A DNA stretch of 64,000 bases, from contig CP058732.1 in the NCBI GenBank assembly GCA_013414795.1, forward strand, positions 422,501-486,500, in the 5' to 3' direction. The DNA comes from Candidatus Kapaibacterium sp. (lineage in GTDB: Bacteria > Bacteroidota > Ignavibacteria > Kapaibacteriales > UBA2268). The translations under genes and the position numbers were made by a program. Positions 19,035 to 28,877 of this stretch are shown here, piece by piece. How positions within the stretch are numbered: the first letter of the stretch is position 1; every line of letters begins with the position of its first letter. Under the pieces are notes generated by a model, which saw only the letters and a program-made list of their open reading frames with translations, did not search any database and was not told the DNA's origin.

Positions 19035-19055
19035 GGGGGTGTTAAAACCACCCCC
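19035..19055 (+). promoter_or_regulatory. Hairpin at small/large junction, unit 1 B
   Basis: Seven-base stem GGGGGTG / CACCCCC with loop TTAAAAC, in the 60-bp gap between the two genes. A moderately T-rich stretch follows, so it may act as a partial terminator. Confidence 0.7.
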
Positions 19056-19087
19056 GATATTTGTTTCATTAAAAATGGAGGAAAAGT

Positions 19088-21499
19088 ATGAAATGGGTAC
19101 TTCTTTATTTGATTTTGAGTTTAATTTGGTCGTTCAATTTTCTTTTTTCGCAAGTTCCGTTCACAGTTGAACGGATTGGAACTGACTATAATGGGGTTAT
19201 CGAAGCAAACGGTAGAATAATTGCATACGGGAACAATGGTGTTCTTACTTTTTCCGATGATTTTGGCGAACACTGGCGTCAGATAAATCTTGGCGAATTT
19301 ATTGACATTTTGAAGATTATAAAAGATGAATCAAATACACTTTATGCACTAACGAGAAACGCGATACTTGTCAGCAAGGATAAAGGCAATTTCTGGGTTC
19401 AAAAAAATATTACCAGCGATAGTGATTTAATCGATGTTGCAATAAAAGACAATTTAATCTATGCAATTTCACCAAATAAAATCTTTATGATTGATAAGGA
19501 ATTTAACAGTGAACCAGGAATATTTCTCGAATTCGATAATTTTACCTACTTTTCTAAAAGTGAAATCATTGGTAATTACCTTTTTGTTGTTGAGTCTGAT
19601 TTCAATATCTTTCGAATTCAAATTAATACAAAGAAAGTAGATACAATAGATATTCGCACAAAATACAATTTTGGTGGCTTATATAAAAGTATTGCAAACA
19701 TCAAAATAAATAGTAATGCCTTATACATTCTTGTTGAGAATGGGAACAACCAAATCCCAACTGAGTTTGATTATACGAACAAGAGACATTTGATACTTAA
19801 ATCCACTGATCTTGGTAATACTTGGGAATTTGTTACTTCTAACATACCGATTACAAAAGATTTTGATATTGATTATGATGGGAGTATTTTCACGCTGGCA
19901 CCCATATTGTTAACTCAAGATAATTTGCGCTATTTTAGTGTCAGTTTTGTAAAAGATAAGGATACAACATTTCAAGAACATATTCAAACTGATTCATCCG
20001 GAATTTGGTTTCCCTATTTCACTGCTGAAGGAGATGGTATACAAACAAAATATGCCTTTAGTTCTATTAGAAAGATTAATGATATAATAATTGCCGTAGG
20101 GAATTACAAAACAATTCTTTTATCAAAAGATGGGGGTGAAAATTGGAAAATGGTAAGTTTCTTTAGACCATTATTTAATAGTGCGGCTGAATTTTATGAT
20201 TTAATTATAAAAGCGGATACTTTTGTTGTTTTAACGGACCAGGGACCAAATTGTTTCGTTTCAACTGATGCTGGTGCAACTTTTGTTCCTATTTCACGTC
20301 AACACTGGATTGAACTTGCTAGGAATTTTTCACTCCAGAGAATGCCTTTAGCATTTCCCAATGGCAACTTTGCATTTGTTGGATGGAAAATCACATCCAA
20401 GGGAAAATTGACAGATACGTTAGTCGCAAAAGTTTCGAAAAACTTCGGCAAAACGTTTTCAACTCTTGAATATCCTATTGGCACAAAAATAATTAATGAC
20501 ACAATCTCTGCCTTGTTTAAATATAAATTTTTCATTAACGACAAAAATAGACTTCTCTTCAGTTTTATTTTGTATAGGGGCTCTGGACCAAAATGGATAT
20601 TTTGTTTTTTTGATACGGACTTTAATTTGGTTGATACAATTTTAATTTATGATTATTATTACTATTTTCAACCCTATGGTGGAGGAATTATTATTTTAGA
20701 TAGTTCCGGGATACATTTTTCATCGGACCTTGGAAAATCAAAAAGTTTGCTTTCTATTCTTCCTAAAAAAAGCTTTTTTAAGAACTATAATGATTATCTT
20801 TCTTATAGTTTATTGGGGATTTTCCGAAATAAAGCCCTGATTCTCGAATCGTCACCTTCAAATAAACAATTGTTAAGTTATGACATCGTGGGAAATTATT
20901 ACGACTCTATTCCTATACCAAATAATATTTATTCTTCTTTCATTATGAACGATACTGTTCTCATTACAACAAATGACACTATTTACATATTTCCCTATTT
21001 TGAAACTAACTTAAAGAATTATTTGGCTTTACCCATAACTCAAATTATTTCCGACGATTTTAAGTTTTTGTCTACTATTAGAAGAGATAATGTCTCTTAT
21101 CTATTAGCATTAACAAAAAGAATCAGTTCTGGTTTTGCATCTGTCAACCAACTGAATTTAGCGATAATTTCTCATAGAAACAATTATTTGAATGTTGAAA
21201 CCGAGGTGGATAAAAATTTTGTATATCTTTTTGCTTATCCGCCGTTCCCAAATCCTGTACATAATTATTTACATTTAAAAGTTTACTGGGATTCCGATTT
21301 TGGCAAAGATAACATTAGTATTTCTATTTACAACATCAAAGGTGAAAAAATTAACAGTTCTTTGGTGAATTTTGTCCCGGAGAACTCATTCAATGGCTTA
21401 ATTGAAATCGATTGTAGTGTTTTGCCCTCGGGTATCTACATTGTTACAATTTCTCTCGCAAATAGGACTATCTCGTTGCCATTTGTTGTTCAAAGATAA
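19088..21499 (+). CDS. Large secreted Asp-box propeller protein, type B, with diverged sorting domain
   Basis: 803 aa. GGAGG stands before the ATG. The signal peptide (LLYLILSLIWSFNFLFSQ) is followed by the type-B opening PFTVERIGTDYNGVIEANG. Asp boxes are SDDFGEHW, SKDKGNFW, STDLGNTW and SKDGGENW. The C-terminal domain is still of sorting type (YPPFPNPVHNYLHLKVYW, YNIKGEKIN, LPSGIYIVTISLANRTISLP), with the canonical PNP motif. It is not the near-identical array cassette. An intact copy of that cassette lies 15 bp beyond its stop. This may show the ancestral C-terminus before cassette homogenisation. Confidence 0.85.
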   Translation: MKWVLLYLILSLIWSFNFLFSQVPFTVERIGTDYNGVIEANGRIIAYGNNGVLTFSDDFGEHWRQINLGEFIDILKIIKDESNTLYALTRNAILVSKDKGNFWVQKNITSDSDLIDVAIKDNLIYAISPNKIFMIDKEFNSEPGIFLEFDNFTYFSKSEIIGNYLFVVESDFNIFRIQINTKKVDTIDIRTKYNFGGLYKSIANIKINSNALYILVENGNNQIPTEFDYTNKRHLILKSTDLGNTWEFVTSNIPITKDFDIDYDGSIFTLAPILLTQDNLRYFSVSFVKDKDTTFQEHIQTDSSGIWFPYFTAEGDGIQTKYAFSSIRKINDIIIAVGNYKTILLSKDGGENWKMVSFFRPLFNSAAEFYDLIIKADTFVVLTDQGPNCFVSTDAGATFVPISRQHWIELARNFSLQRMPLAFPNGNFAFVGWKITSKGKLTDTLVAKVSKNFGKTFSTLEYPIGTKIINDTISALFKYKFFINDKNRLLFSFILYRGSGPKWIFCFFDTDFNLVDTILIYDYYYYFQPYGGGIIILDSSGIHFSSDLGKSKSLLSILPKKSFFKNYNDYLSYSLLGIFRNKALILESSPSNKQLLSYDIVGNYYDSIPIPNNIYSSFIMNDTVLITTNDTIYIFPYFETNLKNYLALPITQIISDDFKFLSTIRRDNVSYLLALTKRISSGFASVNQLNLAIISHRNNYLNVETEVDKNFVYLFAYPPFPNPVHNYLHLKVYWDSDFGKDNISISIYNIKGEKINSSLVNFVPENSFNGLIEIDCSVLPSGIYIVTISLANRTISLPFVVQR

Positions 21500-21513
21500 T
21501 AATTAGTTTTCAA

Positions 21514-21821
21514 AAAGCCAGGTCGAGAAGAGGTACTACACGACGAAGTTCTGGGCGTCGGAGCCATATCCACAGCCAGCGGGCGTGCGTGTCAAAGCAC
21601 GCATTGCCTGGGACGGCAGTTTCGATGTCGGCGAAGCAATCGATGGCGTCTACGACTCGATGGGACGCAAGGTCGAAGGCAAGGAGAGGATACGGGTAAC
21701 CCTTCGGGACAAAGGCTACGGCGAACTGGAATGGGAATGCAGTGGAGTGCCCGCTGGCGTCTACTTCATTCTCTTGCGTTGGGCTGGCGGAAGCGAATCC
21801 GTCCCCGTCGTTGTGGAGTAA
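21514..21821 (+). repeat. Orphan sorting-domain cassette with sharp boundaries
   Basis: About 305 bp nearly identical to the 3' ends of the array large genes. It starts at AAAGCCAGGTCGAGAAG (the Q-V-E-K position) and stops exactly at the stop codon. The flanks on both sides match nothing in the array, and no intergenic repeat follows. An in-frame ATG at 21585 would give a 78-aa fragment without a signal peptide, so it is unlikely to be a functional gene. Confidence 0.9.
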
Positions 21822-21842
21822 GTTTTTATAATTCGATTAAAC

Positions 21843-21873
21843 AACCCCAAGCAAAACGCTTGGGGTTTATTTT
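21843..21873 (+). terminator. Terminator closing the plus-strand array
   Basis: Perfect stem AACCCCAAGC / GCTTGGGGTT with an AAAAC loop, followed by TATTTTG. It lies 21 bp after the orphan cassette and just before the convergent rluD gene. Confidence 0.85.
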
Positions 21874-21916
21874 GCCTTAAGATAAATTTAAATAATTTTT
21901 GTGGAGTTAATTTGAA

Positions 21917-22999
21917 CTATTCTTTACTAATCCAATTTTCTAATTCGGAGAGGACAAATTTGAAATCGGGCGGAAAATCTGCCTCGAAATGCATTTGTGT
22001 TTTTAGGACGGGATGGAAGAAACCAAGCGTTTTTGCGTGTAACATTTGTCTGGTGGTCGATTTCAGCAATTTTGTTGCAAATTGTTTGAATTTAACATTA
22101 TGCCCACCGTAGACAACTTTGTCTCCACCATAGGAGGGGTCGCCAAAAACGGGGTGACGATTGTGGGAAAAATGGACGCGAATTTGGTGTGTCCGCCCAG
22201 TTCGAAGTTTAATCTTTACCAAAGAGAGATAGTCGAAACGACGTTCGACCCAAAAATCAGTAATTGCCGGCTTGCCATCTTTTTTGACAACTGCAAAAAG
22301 CTTTCTATCGCGTGGTGAACGGCCAATATCGCCTTCGTAGGTTCCAGAATCAACGTCGAATTCGCCCCAGACGAGTGCGTAATAATATCTTTCAACAGTT
22401 CGATTCGAGAACTGCTCGGCAAGTTGTTGGTGGATGCTTGGGTCTTTCGAAATCAAAAGCAAGCCAGTTGTATTTTTGTCAAGTCGGTGGACAATACCAG
22501 GACGAATGCGACTGCTTGCAAAGATTTTCCCTTCATCCTGGTCTTCGTCCAATTCCTCGAGTTCTTCCCCCAAAACTTCAATGTCTTGGCGATAACCTAA
22601 ATGGTAAAGAATAGCATTGACCAGCGTCCCAGTCCGATTGCCATAGCCTGGGTGGGTCACCATTCCAGCGGGCTTATTAACAACCATAAGGTAATCGTCC
22701 TCGTAGACAATATCCAAAGGAATATTTTCGGGTGTAAGTTTCAAAGGGGGAAGTCTTCGCAACTTGCAAACGATAACATCATTTGGCTTGACTTTGTGGT
22801 TTGCCTTGACAATTTTGCCATTCACAAGGACTTCTTCAGCCTCTATTGCTTTTTGGACTTTTGTACGGGAAACATTCCGAAGATGACGAGCAAGGAAAGT
22901 ATCGATTCTTTCCAAGCTTTTACCTGGGGGGACAATAATTGTATGCTCGACAATGAAAAATTCGCCGTCGGAATTTACAACTTTTTCAATTTGCTCCAT
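21917..22999 (-). CDS. rluD: RluD-type 23S rRNA pseudouridine synthase
   Basis: 360 aa from the ATG at 22999; a TTG at 23041 is the alternative. An N-terminal S4 RNA-binding domain (about 25-85: RIDTFLARHLRNVSRTKVQKAIE) is followed by the RluA-family catalytic domain. The catalytic Asp lies in GIVHRLDKNTTGLLL, and RTGRTHQIRVHF and HPVFGDPSYGG are intact. Expected to isomerise uridines in helix 69 of 23S rRNA, though RluA/C/D subtypes are hard to separate by eye. It overlaps the 3' end of lspA by 14 bp. An acidic insertion (EELEELDEDQDEG) in the catalytic domain is unusual. Confidence 0.9.
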   Translation of the reverse strand: MEQIEKVVNSDGEFFIVEHTIIVPPGKSLERIDTFLARHLRNVSRTKVQKAIEAEEVLVNGKIVKANHKVKPNDVIVCKLRRLPPLKLTPENIPLDIVYEDDYLMVVNKPAGMVTHPGYGNRTGTLVNAILYHLGYRQDIEVLGEELEELDEDQDEGKIFASSRIRPGIVHRLDKNTTGLLLISKDPSIHQQLAEQFSNRTVERYYYALVWGEFDVDSGTYEGDIGRSPRDRKLFAVVKKDGKPAITDFWVERRFDYLSLVKIKLRTGRTHQIRVHFSHNRHPVFGDPSYGGDKVVYGGHNVKFKQFATKLLKSTTRQMLHAKTLGFFHPVLKTQMHFEADFPPDFKFVLSELENWISKE

Positions 23000-23603
23000 T
23001 GCTTGAATCAACTTGACTTTTCTTTTTGAAAATGACGGCAAAATTGGGAAGATATTTATTGAAAAGAATTAGCAGAAGCACACCAACGCTAACACAAGAG
23101 TCGGCAACATTGAAAACTGGCCAATGTGTGTAGTTAATTATGTTCCCAATATGAATATCGGGAATATCAACTTGTATAAAATCGATAACTCTACCATAGA
23201 AGAGGGGAGCGTAGCCAAAAATCATTCCGTAGAAAAGTCTATCGATAAGATTGCCAATTGCCCCAGCCAAAATCAACCCAAACGCAATTTGTATTATCAA
23301 AGGATAATTAGGAATTTTTAAAATAATGTAGGCAAGAATAATACTTGCAATGACTGAAAACAAACTTAAGGCAACTTTAAGTTCGCCGAATTGTATACCA
23401 AAAGCCATACCAGCATTTTCAACATAAACAAATTTTACAATATCCCCCAAAATTGAAATTTCAGTTCTGTCGGGAGAAGTGATGTAATATTCATTTCCAA
23501 TATGCTTCACCTGGAAATAATCGTAAATTAAGAATTTGGAAACCTGGTCGAGCAGAATTAATAAAAAAGCCACCATAAGTACAACTTTAGTACTCTTTGC
23601 CAT
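22986..23603 (-). CDS. lspA: Lipoprotein signal peptidase
   Basis: 205 aa, four membrane helices. It is the aspartyl protease that cleaves prolipoprotein signal peptides at the inner membrane. DQVSKFLIYDYF, VENAGMAFGI, GNLIDRLFYG, the catalytic Asp of RVIDF and that of FNVADS are all present. It is somewhat longer than the usual 160-170 aa because of an N-terminal loop (TSPDRTEISILGD) and a hydrophilic tail. It lies upstream of and overlaps rluD, a common pairing. Confidence 0.95.
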   Translation of the reverse strand: MAKSTKVVLMVAFLLILLDQVSKFLIYDYFQVKHIGNEYYITSPDRTEISILGDIVKFVYVENAGMAFGIQFGELKVALSLFSVIASIILAYIILKIPNYPLIIQIAFGLILAGAIGNLIDRLFYGMIFGYAPLFYGRVIDFIQVDIPDIHIGNIINYTHWPVFNVADSCVSVGVLLLILFNKYLPNFAVIFKKKSQVDSSNGAN

Positions 23604-23767
23604 TGACTATTATTTCACTCTTGTTTTACAAATAAAATTAAAAAAGGAAGAATATGCAAAGAAGGGAACATCCGAACTTCAATTGCATTTGCATTGGTTC
23701 GGTTTTTAGAAAAAATTTCAACAAATTGTAAATGTAAAGCCACATCAGTTAAGACTAAATTCAAAAC

Positions 23768-24763
23768 CTACTTTGCCACTGGTTCGATGCGGTCGATACC
23801 GTCTTCGGGACATTTCTTATGGATTTTGTACGAAGCAGAAAGAGTTGTAATCGGCACAGCAAGCAAACGCTCTTTGGCAATCAAAATGCCACAAACTCGG
23901 CAAATCCCATAGGTTTTGTCATCAATGCGTTTCAAGGCTTCGTCTAACTTTTTCAAATACTCGTTAATTCGTTGGATTTGGGCATATACTTTTTCTTTTT
24001 CGAAAATTTCAGAACCTTGCTCTGCCATATGCATTGAATAAATCGAGCCTTCCTCTGCTAAATCATAGGCGTTAAGGTCTTCCAGCCGTTCGCGTAGCAT
24101 ATTCAATTCTTCGAGTGCTTCTTTTTTCACTTCGAGTATGCGTTGACGAAATATCTCAAGGTCTTCGTCGGAATATCGAACTTGCGGTTTGGCTTGCGTC
24201 TTTTTTGCTTTTTCTGCTGCCTTTTCTTCTTCCAGTTGCTCTTCGTATTTCTTTCTGTCCTCTTCGCTTAATTTAGAAGTTTTTTTAGTAACTTTCACAA
24301 CAACTTCTTGCTTACTCTCCTCCTGGCTTTTCTTTTCGCTTTTGGCTGTTTTTGTGGTTTTTGTTTGGGTTTTTGTTTTAGCGGATTGTTTTTCGACTGC
24401 TTGGGGTTCCTTCGCCGCTTTTGTTTTGGTTGCCTTTGCTTTGGTGGTTTCTGCTTTTGCAGTGGCTTTAGTCTCGGAAGCACCTTTTTTGCTTGCTTTT
24501 GCCTTTGTCGCTTCGGATTTCGTTTCTACTTTTTTATTTTTTTCTTCGGCTGCTTTCTTTTTCTGTTTAGATTCTACTTTTGGTTTTTCATCAACAGTTA
24601 CTGTTTTCGAAGATTTTGCAGAAAGTTCAGAAGTGGCTTTTTGTTCCTTTTCGGGTTTTGCTTCTTCGACTTTTTTCCTTGGCTTGCAAACTCGCTTGGG
24701 TTTTGTTTCGCCAACTTTTTCAATTTTCACTTTTTCTTCCTTTTTTTCTTTCTTTGCTGGCAT
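23768..24763 (-). CDS. DksA/TraR-like zinc-finger protein with long basic N-terminal tail
   Basis: 331 aa from the ATG at 24763, preceded by AAAGGAG. Residues 1 to about 195 are low complexity, built of Lys, Ala, Glu and Thr (PAKKEKKEEKVKIEKVGETK, many KxTKAKA repeats), like the tails of bacterial histone-H1-like proteins. Residues about 205-325 are DksA/TraR-like: a coiled coil (DLEIFRQRILEVKKEALEEL), then YGICRVCGILIAKERLLAVP. The classic finger has four Cys. Here I see CRVC, then only one more Cys (HKKCPEDG), so the site is incomplete or uses His. It may act on RNA polymerase or as a DNA-associated protein; the role is not settled by sequence. Confidence 0.85.
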   Translation of the reverse strand: MPAKKEKKEEKVKIEKVGETKPKRVCKPRKKVEEAKPEKEQKATSELSAKSSKTVTVDEKPKVESKQKKKAAEEKNKKVETKSEATKAKASKKGASETKATAKAETTKAKATKTKAAKEPQAVEKQSAKTKTQTKTTKTAKSEKKSQEESKQEVVVKVTKKTSKLSEEDRKKYEEQLEEEKAAEKAKKTQAKPQVRYSDEDLEIFRQRILEVKKEALEELNMLRERLEDLNAYDLAEEGSIYSMHMAEQGSEIFEKEKVYAQIQRINEYLKKLDEALKRIDDKTYGICRVCGILIAKERLLAVPITTLSASYKIHKKCPEDGIDRIEPVAK

Positions 24764-24813
24764 ATTTACTCCTTTAAAAAATTTCAATATATTAAAATAA
24801 TATATTTTAACAA

Positions 24814-27800
24814 CTATTTAATTTTATTTAATTTAACTTCAAGTAGTCTGTCGTCGATTTCAATTTGGGTTGAATTATCAAGATTGTCGACAAATTCAAA
24901 CTTTTCTGCCAGTGTTTCCGTTTTGATGTATTCCCTCATAGCATTCAATGGTGTTACAAATTCCTCGGGGACTTTTGCGAAAATTTCAATTCTATCAGTT
25001 ACTTCAAAGTTCGAGTCTTTTCGCAGTTTTTGTATGCGGTTAATGAATTCGCGTGCGATTCCTTCGTTTCGAAGTTCGTCGGTAATGTGTGTGTCGAGAG
25101 CAACCGTAATGTTATCCTCTGTTCCTACCAGCCAGCCTTCCAAAGTATCGCTGTAAATTTCAATGTCCTCGAGTTGCAAGGTTTGTTCCGTGCCTTGGAC
25201 TTCTATTTTAAGCGAACCAGTATTTTCGAGTTGAACAATTTGACTATGCGACAATTGTTTTATGGTTTCGGCAACGCTTTGAGTCAACTTGCCGAATTTT
25301 TTACCAATTACCTTAAAGTTTGGTTTGGCTTTCTTCTTTACAATTTCAGTGTCGGCAGATACATACTCGATTTCCTTAACGTTTATTTCTTCTTTTATTA
25401 TGTCTTCGAAATATTGGATATTGCGTCGTTGTTGAGGATTGAGAACGGGAACAAGAATTCTTTGAAGAGGTTGTCGGGTTCGGATTTTGGCTTTTTCCCG
25501 CAATGAACGAACGATGCGGACAATGGTCTGTGCCAAACCCATTCGTTCTTCAAGTTCAGCGTCAATGAGCGATTCGTCTTCTTTGGGTAGGTCGAGCAGA
25601 TGTACAGATTCTGGCTGATTTTGTAGGCGAAGTCTTTGGTAGAGCATTTCAGAAAGGAACGGAGCGGCTGGCGCCATTAAAGTAACTATATTTAAAAGCA
25701 CATAGTGTAAAGTTTGATATGCAGAAAGTTTCTCGTCGTCGTTTTCGCCTTTCCAGAATCTTCGCCTATTTCTGCGAATGTACCAATTGGAAAGTTCGTC
25801 TATTACAAAAGATTGAATCGAACGTAAAGCACGCGTTAGTTCAAATTCGTCCATATTCTTTCGATATTCGCGAATCAAAGTATTCAATCGGGAAATAATC
25901 CAGCGGTCGATTTCCAACCGTTGGTCAATCGGAATTTGTGGTTCTTCGCCAGTATATTTGTCAATATTTGCATAAAGAGCAAAGAACGAATATGAGTTGA
26001 CAAGCGAGCGGAAAAAGTCCGAAAGTATTGATTTTTCTATGTCTTCTTCATTGAAAAGTGTTGCTTTCCAGGGCGGATTATTTACAAGAAGATACCAGCG
26101 AACAGCATCGGCGCTGTATTTTTCCATAACATCGAAGGGGTCTATTACATTTCCCTTCGATTTCGACATTTTTTCGCCTTTCTTGTCGAGAATAAGTTCA
26201 TTCACAACGATATTTTTGAAAGCGGGCTTGCCAAAAATAGCCGTTGCAATGTTGTGTAAAGTGTAGAACCAACCGCGTGTTTGGTCGACTCCTTCGGCTA
26301 TGAAATCCGCTGGAAAACTTTTTTCGAAAAGTTCTTGATTTTCGAATGGATAGTGGAACTGGGCAAAAGGCATTGCCCCAGAGTCGAACCAAACGTCGAT
26401 AACTTCCGTTACGCGTTTGAACAATTTACCATTCCGCTCGAAATAAATCTTATCGACAAATGGACGATGCAAGTCGATTTCAACATCTGCGTCTTTCAAA
26501 TAGACTCTATTTCCATTTTCGTCGATTAGGAAACCTTCTTTGAGTTCTTCGATTGAGCCGACTGCGAAACTTTCGGTTCCATCTTCGGAAATCCAAATTG
26601 GAAGCGGGGTTCCCCAATATCTATCGCGAGACAAAGACCAATCTTTAACTTCTGCGAGCCAATTTCCAAAGCGACCAGTTCCAATTTCGGGAGGCTGCCA
26701 ATTGATTTGCTTGTTCAGTTCAATCATCAAGTCGCGATATGCTGGCGACTTTATGAACCAAGACTCGCGAGCATAGTACATTATTGGGTTGCCAGTACGC
26801 CAGCAATGTGGGTAACTGTGAACATAATCGAACGAGGCTCGGTACACTTTCCCAGCCAGTTTAAGTGCTTTGATAATATCTTTGTCCGCACCTTCTTCTT
26901 TCCTATCTGGATAGACGAAATCTTTAATTGCTCGTCCAGCAAATTCACCCATATCTTCGGTGAAATGACCATTCGGAGTAACTGGTTGAATGAACGGAAT
27001 TCGAAATTTTTTGTGCATTTCGTAATCGTCCTCGCCGAAGGCTGGGGCAATGTGAACAATCCCACTTCCTTCCTCCGTCGAAACGAAATCGCCAGGAAGC
27101 ACTGTAAGTGCTTCGGGATATCTTTCCTTATCTATCTTTGCATATGGGAATATTTGCTCGTATTCGGTTCCAACAAGTTCTTTACCTTTAAATTTTAAAA
27201 GTATTTTGGTTTCGCCGTCGAGCACAGAAAGCCTACTTTCCGCAAGAACCAATCGAATTGTTTCTTCTTTGTCTTTAAACTTGCGAGTGTTTTCAACGAA
27301 CACATAATCGATATCTTCTCCGACAGCCATCGCAACATTAGCAAGCAATGTCCAAGGCGTCGTCGTCCACACAAGCAAATGGGAGCCAATGATTTCTTTG
27401 ATTGGCGAATTAACAATTTTGGGGATTATAAACAAATTTGGGTCTTTGACTTCCTTGTAACCAAGAGATAATTCGTGGCTACTCAATGGTGTTTCGATTG
27501 TTGGGGATTGCGGTACTACTTTGAAACCTTTGTAGATAAGTCCTTTGTCGAAAAACTGTTTCAATGCCCACCAAAGCGATTCAATGTATTCATTTGTGCA
27601 AGTAATGTATGCTTTATCCAAGTCGAGCCAATAACCCATTCGTCGAGTTAAATCCCGCCACCCTTGGTTCATTTCAATGTTGTAGTAGACAAATTCTTTG
27701 CATTTCTGGTTGAACTTGTCGATACCATACTTTTCAATGTCGGATTTGACTTTGAATCCAAGCAACTTTTCGACGGCAAGTTCGACTGGAAGTCCGTGGG

Positions 27801-28059
27801 TATCCCATCCCGCTTGCCGTCGTACGTAATACCCTTGCATTGTTTTGTATCGACAAACTGTATCCTTAATGGTTCGTGCCATTAAATGGTGGAGACCAGG
27901 CTTACCATTAACAGTGGGCGGACCTTCGTAAAAACTGAAAAAAGGAGAATCCTTTCTCAATTCAAGAGACTTTTCGAAAATTCGATTCTTTTCCCAAAAC
28001 TCAAGTATCTTGTGTTCTAATTCCGAAAAATTATATTTTTCAGGGAACGACTCAAACAT
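24814..28059 (-). CDS. ileS: Isoleucyl-tRNA synthetase
   Basis: 1081 aa from the ATG at 28059, preceded by GAAGG; an upstream in-frame start at 28116 would add 19 residues. It charges tRNA-Ile in the cytoplasm. The class I signature region GPPTVNGKPGLHHLMART stands at the start, with the editing domain in the middle. KMSKSKGN lies near residue 660, and the anticodon-binding domain with a long C-terminal extension follows. The form (PGLHH in place of HIGH, SYPHCWRTGNPIMYYA) is the long, eukaryote-like type of IleRS, often associated with natural mupirocin resistance. It is divergent from the CBS/REC operon. Confidence 0.97.
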   Translation of the reverse strand: MFESFPEKYNFSELEHKILEFWEKNRIFEKSLELRKDSPFFSFYEGPPTVNGKPGLHHLMARTIKDTVCRYKTMQGYYVRRQAGWDTHGLPVELAVEKLLGFKVKSDIEKYGIDKFNQKCKEFVYYNIEMNQGWRDLTRRMGYWLDLDKAYITCTNEYIESLWWALKQFFDKGLIYKGFKVVPQSPTIETPLSSHELSLGYKEVKDPNLFIIPKIVNSPIKEIIGSHLLVWTTTPWTLLANVAMAVGEDIDYVFVENTRKFKDKEETIRLVLAESRLSVLDGETKILLKFKGKELVGTEYEQIFPYAKIDKERYPEALTVLPGDFVSTEEGSGIVHIAPAFGEDDYEMHKKFRIPFIQPVTPNGHFTEDMGEFAGRAIKDFVYPDRKEEGADKDIIKALKLAGKVYRASFDYVHSYPHCWRTGNPIMYYARESWFIKSPAYRDLMIELNKQINWQPPEIGTGRFGNWLAEVKDWSLSRDRYWGTPLPIWISEDGTESFAVGSIEELKEGFLIDENGNRVYLKDADVEIDLHRPFVDKIYFERNGKLFKRVTEVIDVWFDSGAMPFAQFHYPFENQELFEKSFPADFIAEGVDQTRGWFYTLHNIATAIFGKPAFKNIVVNELILDKKGEKMSKSKGNVIDPFDVMEKYSADAVRWYLLVNNPPWKATLFNEEDIEKSILSDFFRSLVNSYSFFALYANIDKYTGEEPQIPIDQRLEIDRWIISRLNTLIREYRKNMDEFELTRALRSIQSFVIDELSNWYIRRNRRRFWKGENDDEKLSAYQTLHYVLLNIVTLMAPAAPFLSEMLYQRLRLQNQPESVHLLDLPKEDESLIDAELEERMGLAQTIVRIVRSLREKAKIRTRQPLQRILVPVLNPQQRRNIQYFEDIIKEEINVKEIEYVSADTEIVKKKAKPNFKVIGKKFGKLTQSVAETIKQLSHSQIVQLENTGSLKIEVQGTEQTLQLEDIEIYSDTLEGWLVGTEDNITVALDTHITDELRNEGIAREFINRIQKLRKDSNFEVTDRIEIFAKVPEEFVTPLNAMREYIKTETLAEKFEFVDNLDNSTQIEIDDRLLEVKLNKIK

Positions 28060-28295
28060 AGCGTAACCTTCAAAAAAATAGACAACGAAATTAATAATTT
28101 TAAAGGATTTAACCAAATAAATTGTCGAGGAAGTACTAATAATAATTTTTTTGAAGAATTTATAAGCAACACTGTTTTGATAACTTGCCGTAAGTAGGAA
28201 TTAGAAAACAACAAAAGAATTACAAACTTACCCTTAATGTTTATTAAAGAACCATAATTAAATATTTTTGTTTCACATAATTTATTGAGGGAAAA

Positions 28296-28877
28296 ATGAT
28301 TGGGCAAAAGAAAGTTAAAGACATAATGGTGCCAATCGAAATGTATCCAACCATACAAAAAGGGGCTTCGATGTTGGATGCTATTATTCGATTGCACGAG
28401 GCTGTAAAAAATGCTCCACCAAATGTACCACCATTCCGAGCGGTTCTTGTTGTGGACGAGAACAAGAAGGTTATTGGAAAAGTCGGGCACTTCGCCATTT
28501 TGAAAGGGCTTGAACCCAAATACAAGGACCTTTTCGATGTAGAAAAACTTTCCCGCATCAATCTAAGTTCTTCTTTCATTGAAACATTATTCGAAAAATT
28601 TTCCCTTTGGCACGAGCTTCCAATCGATTTATGTACAATCGCCTCTCAAAACAAAGTCGAAGACATTATGCAACCAATCGAAGAAAGCGTCGAGGAGAAC
28701 GAAACCTTGCCTTTGGCAATACATAAAATCATTATGTGGCAATGCCTTTCTGTTTTGGTAAAACGTGGCAACGAAGTTGTTGGCATACTTCGCACTTCCG
28801 ATTTGATTAATGAAATTGAAAATTGCATACTTAAGGAATGCGCTAAGTCCCTTAAAAAAGGAGAAAAAAATGAGTAA
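28296..28877 (+). CDS. CBS-domain-pair protein
   Basis: 193 aa. Two CBS motifs: about residues 5-70 (VKDIMVPIEMYPTIQKGAS, FRAVLVVDENKKVIGKVGH) and 120-180 (VEDIMQPIEESVEENETL, CLSVLVKRGNEVVGILRTSDL). CBS pairs bind adenine nucleotides and report energy state to attached or partner proteins. It is the first gene of an operon and overlaps the REC-transporter fusion by 8 bp, so it may tune that transporter or the kinase pathway. That role is inference from position. Confidence 0.85.
   Translation: MIGQKKVKDIMVPIEMYPTIQKGASMLDAIIRLHEAVKNAPPNVPPFRAVLVVDENKKVIGKVGHFAILKGLEPKYKDLFDVEKLSRINLSSSFIETLFEKFSLWHELPIDLCTIASQNKVEDIMQPIEESVEENETLPLAIHKIIMWQCLSVLVKRGNEVVGILRTSDLINEIENCILKECAKSLKKGEKNE

Noticed and set aside
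24189-25156. Long hydrophobic Phe/Cys-rich frames on the plus strand opposite the DksA-like gene
   Set aside because: They are the complement of the Lys/Ala/Glu-rich codons of the basic tail; no ribosome-binding site.
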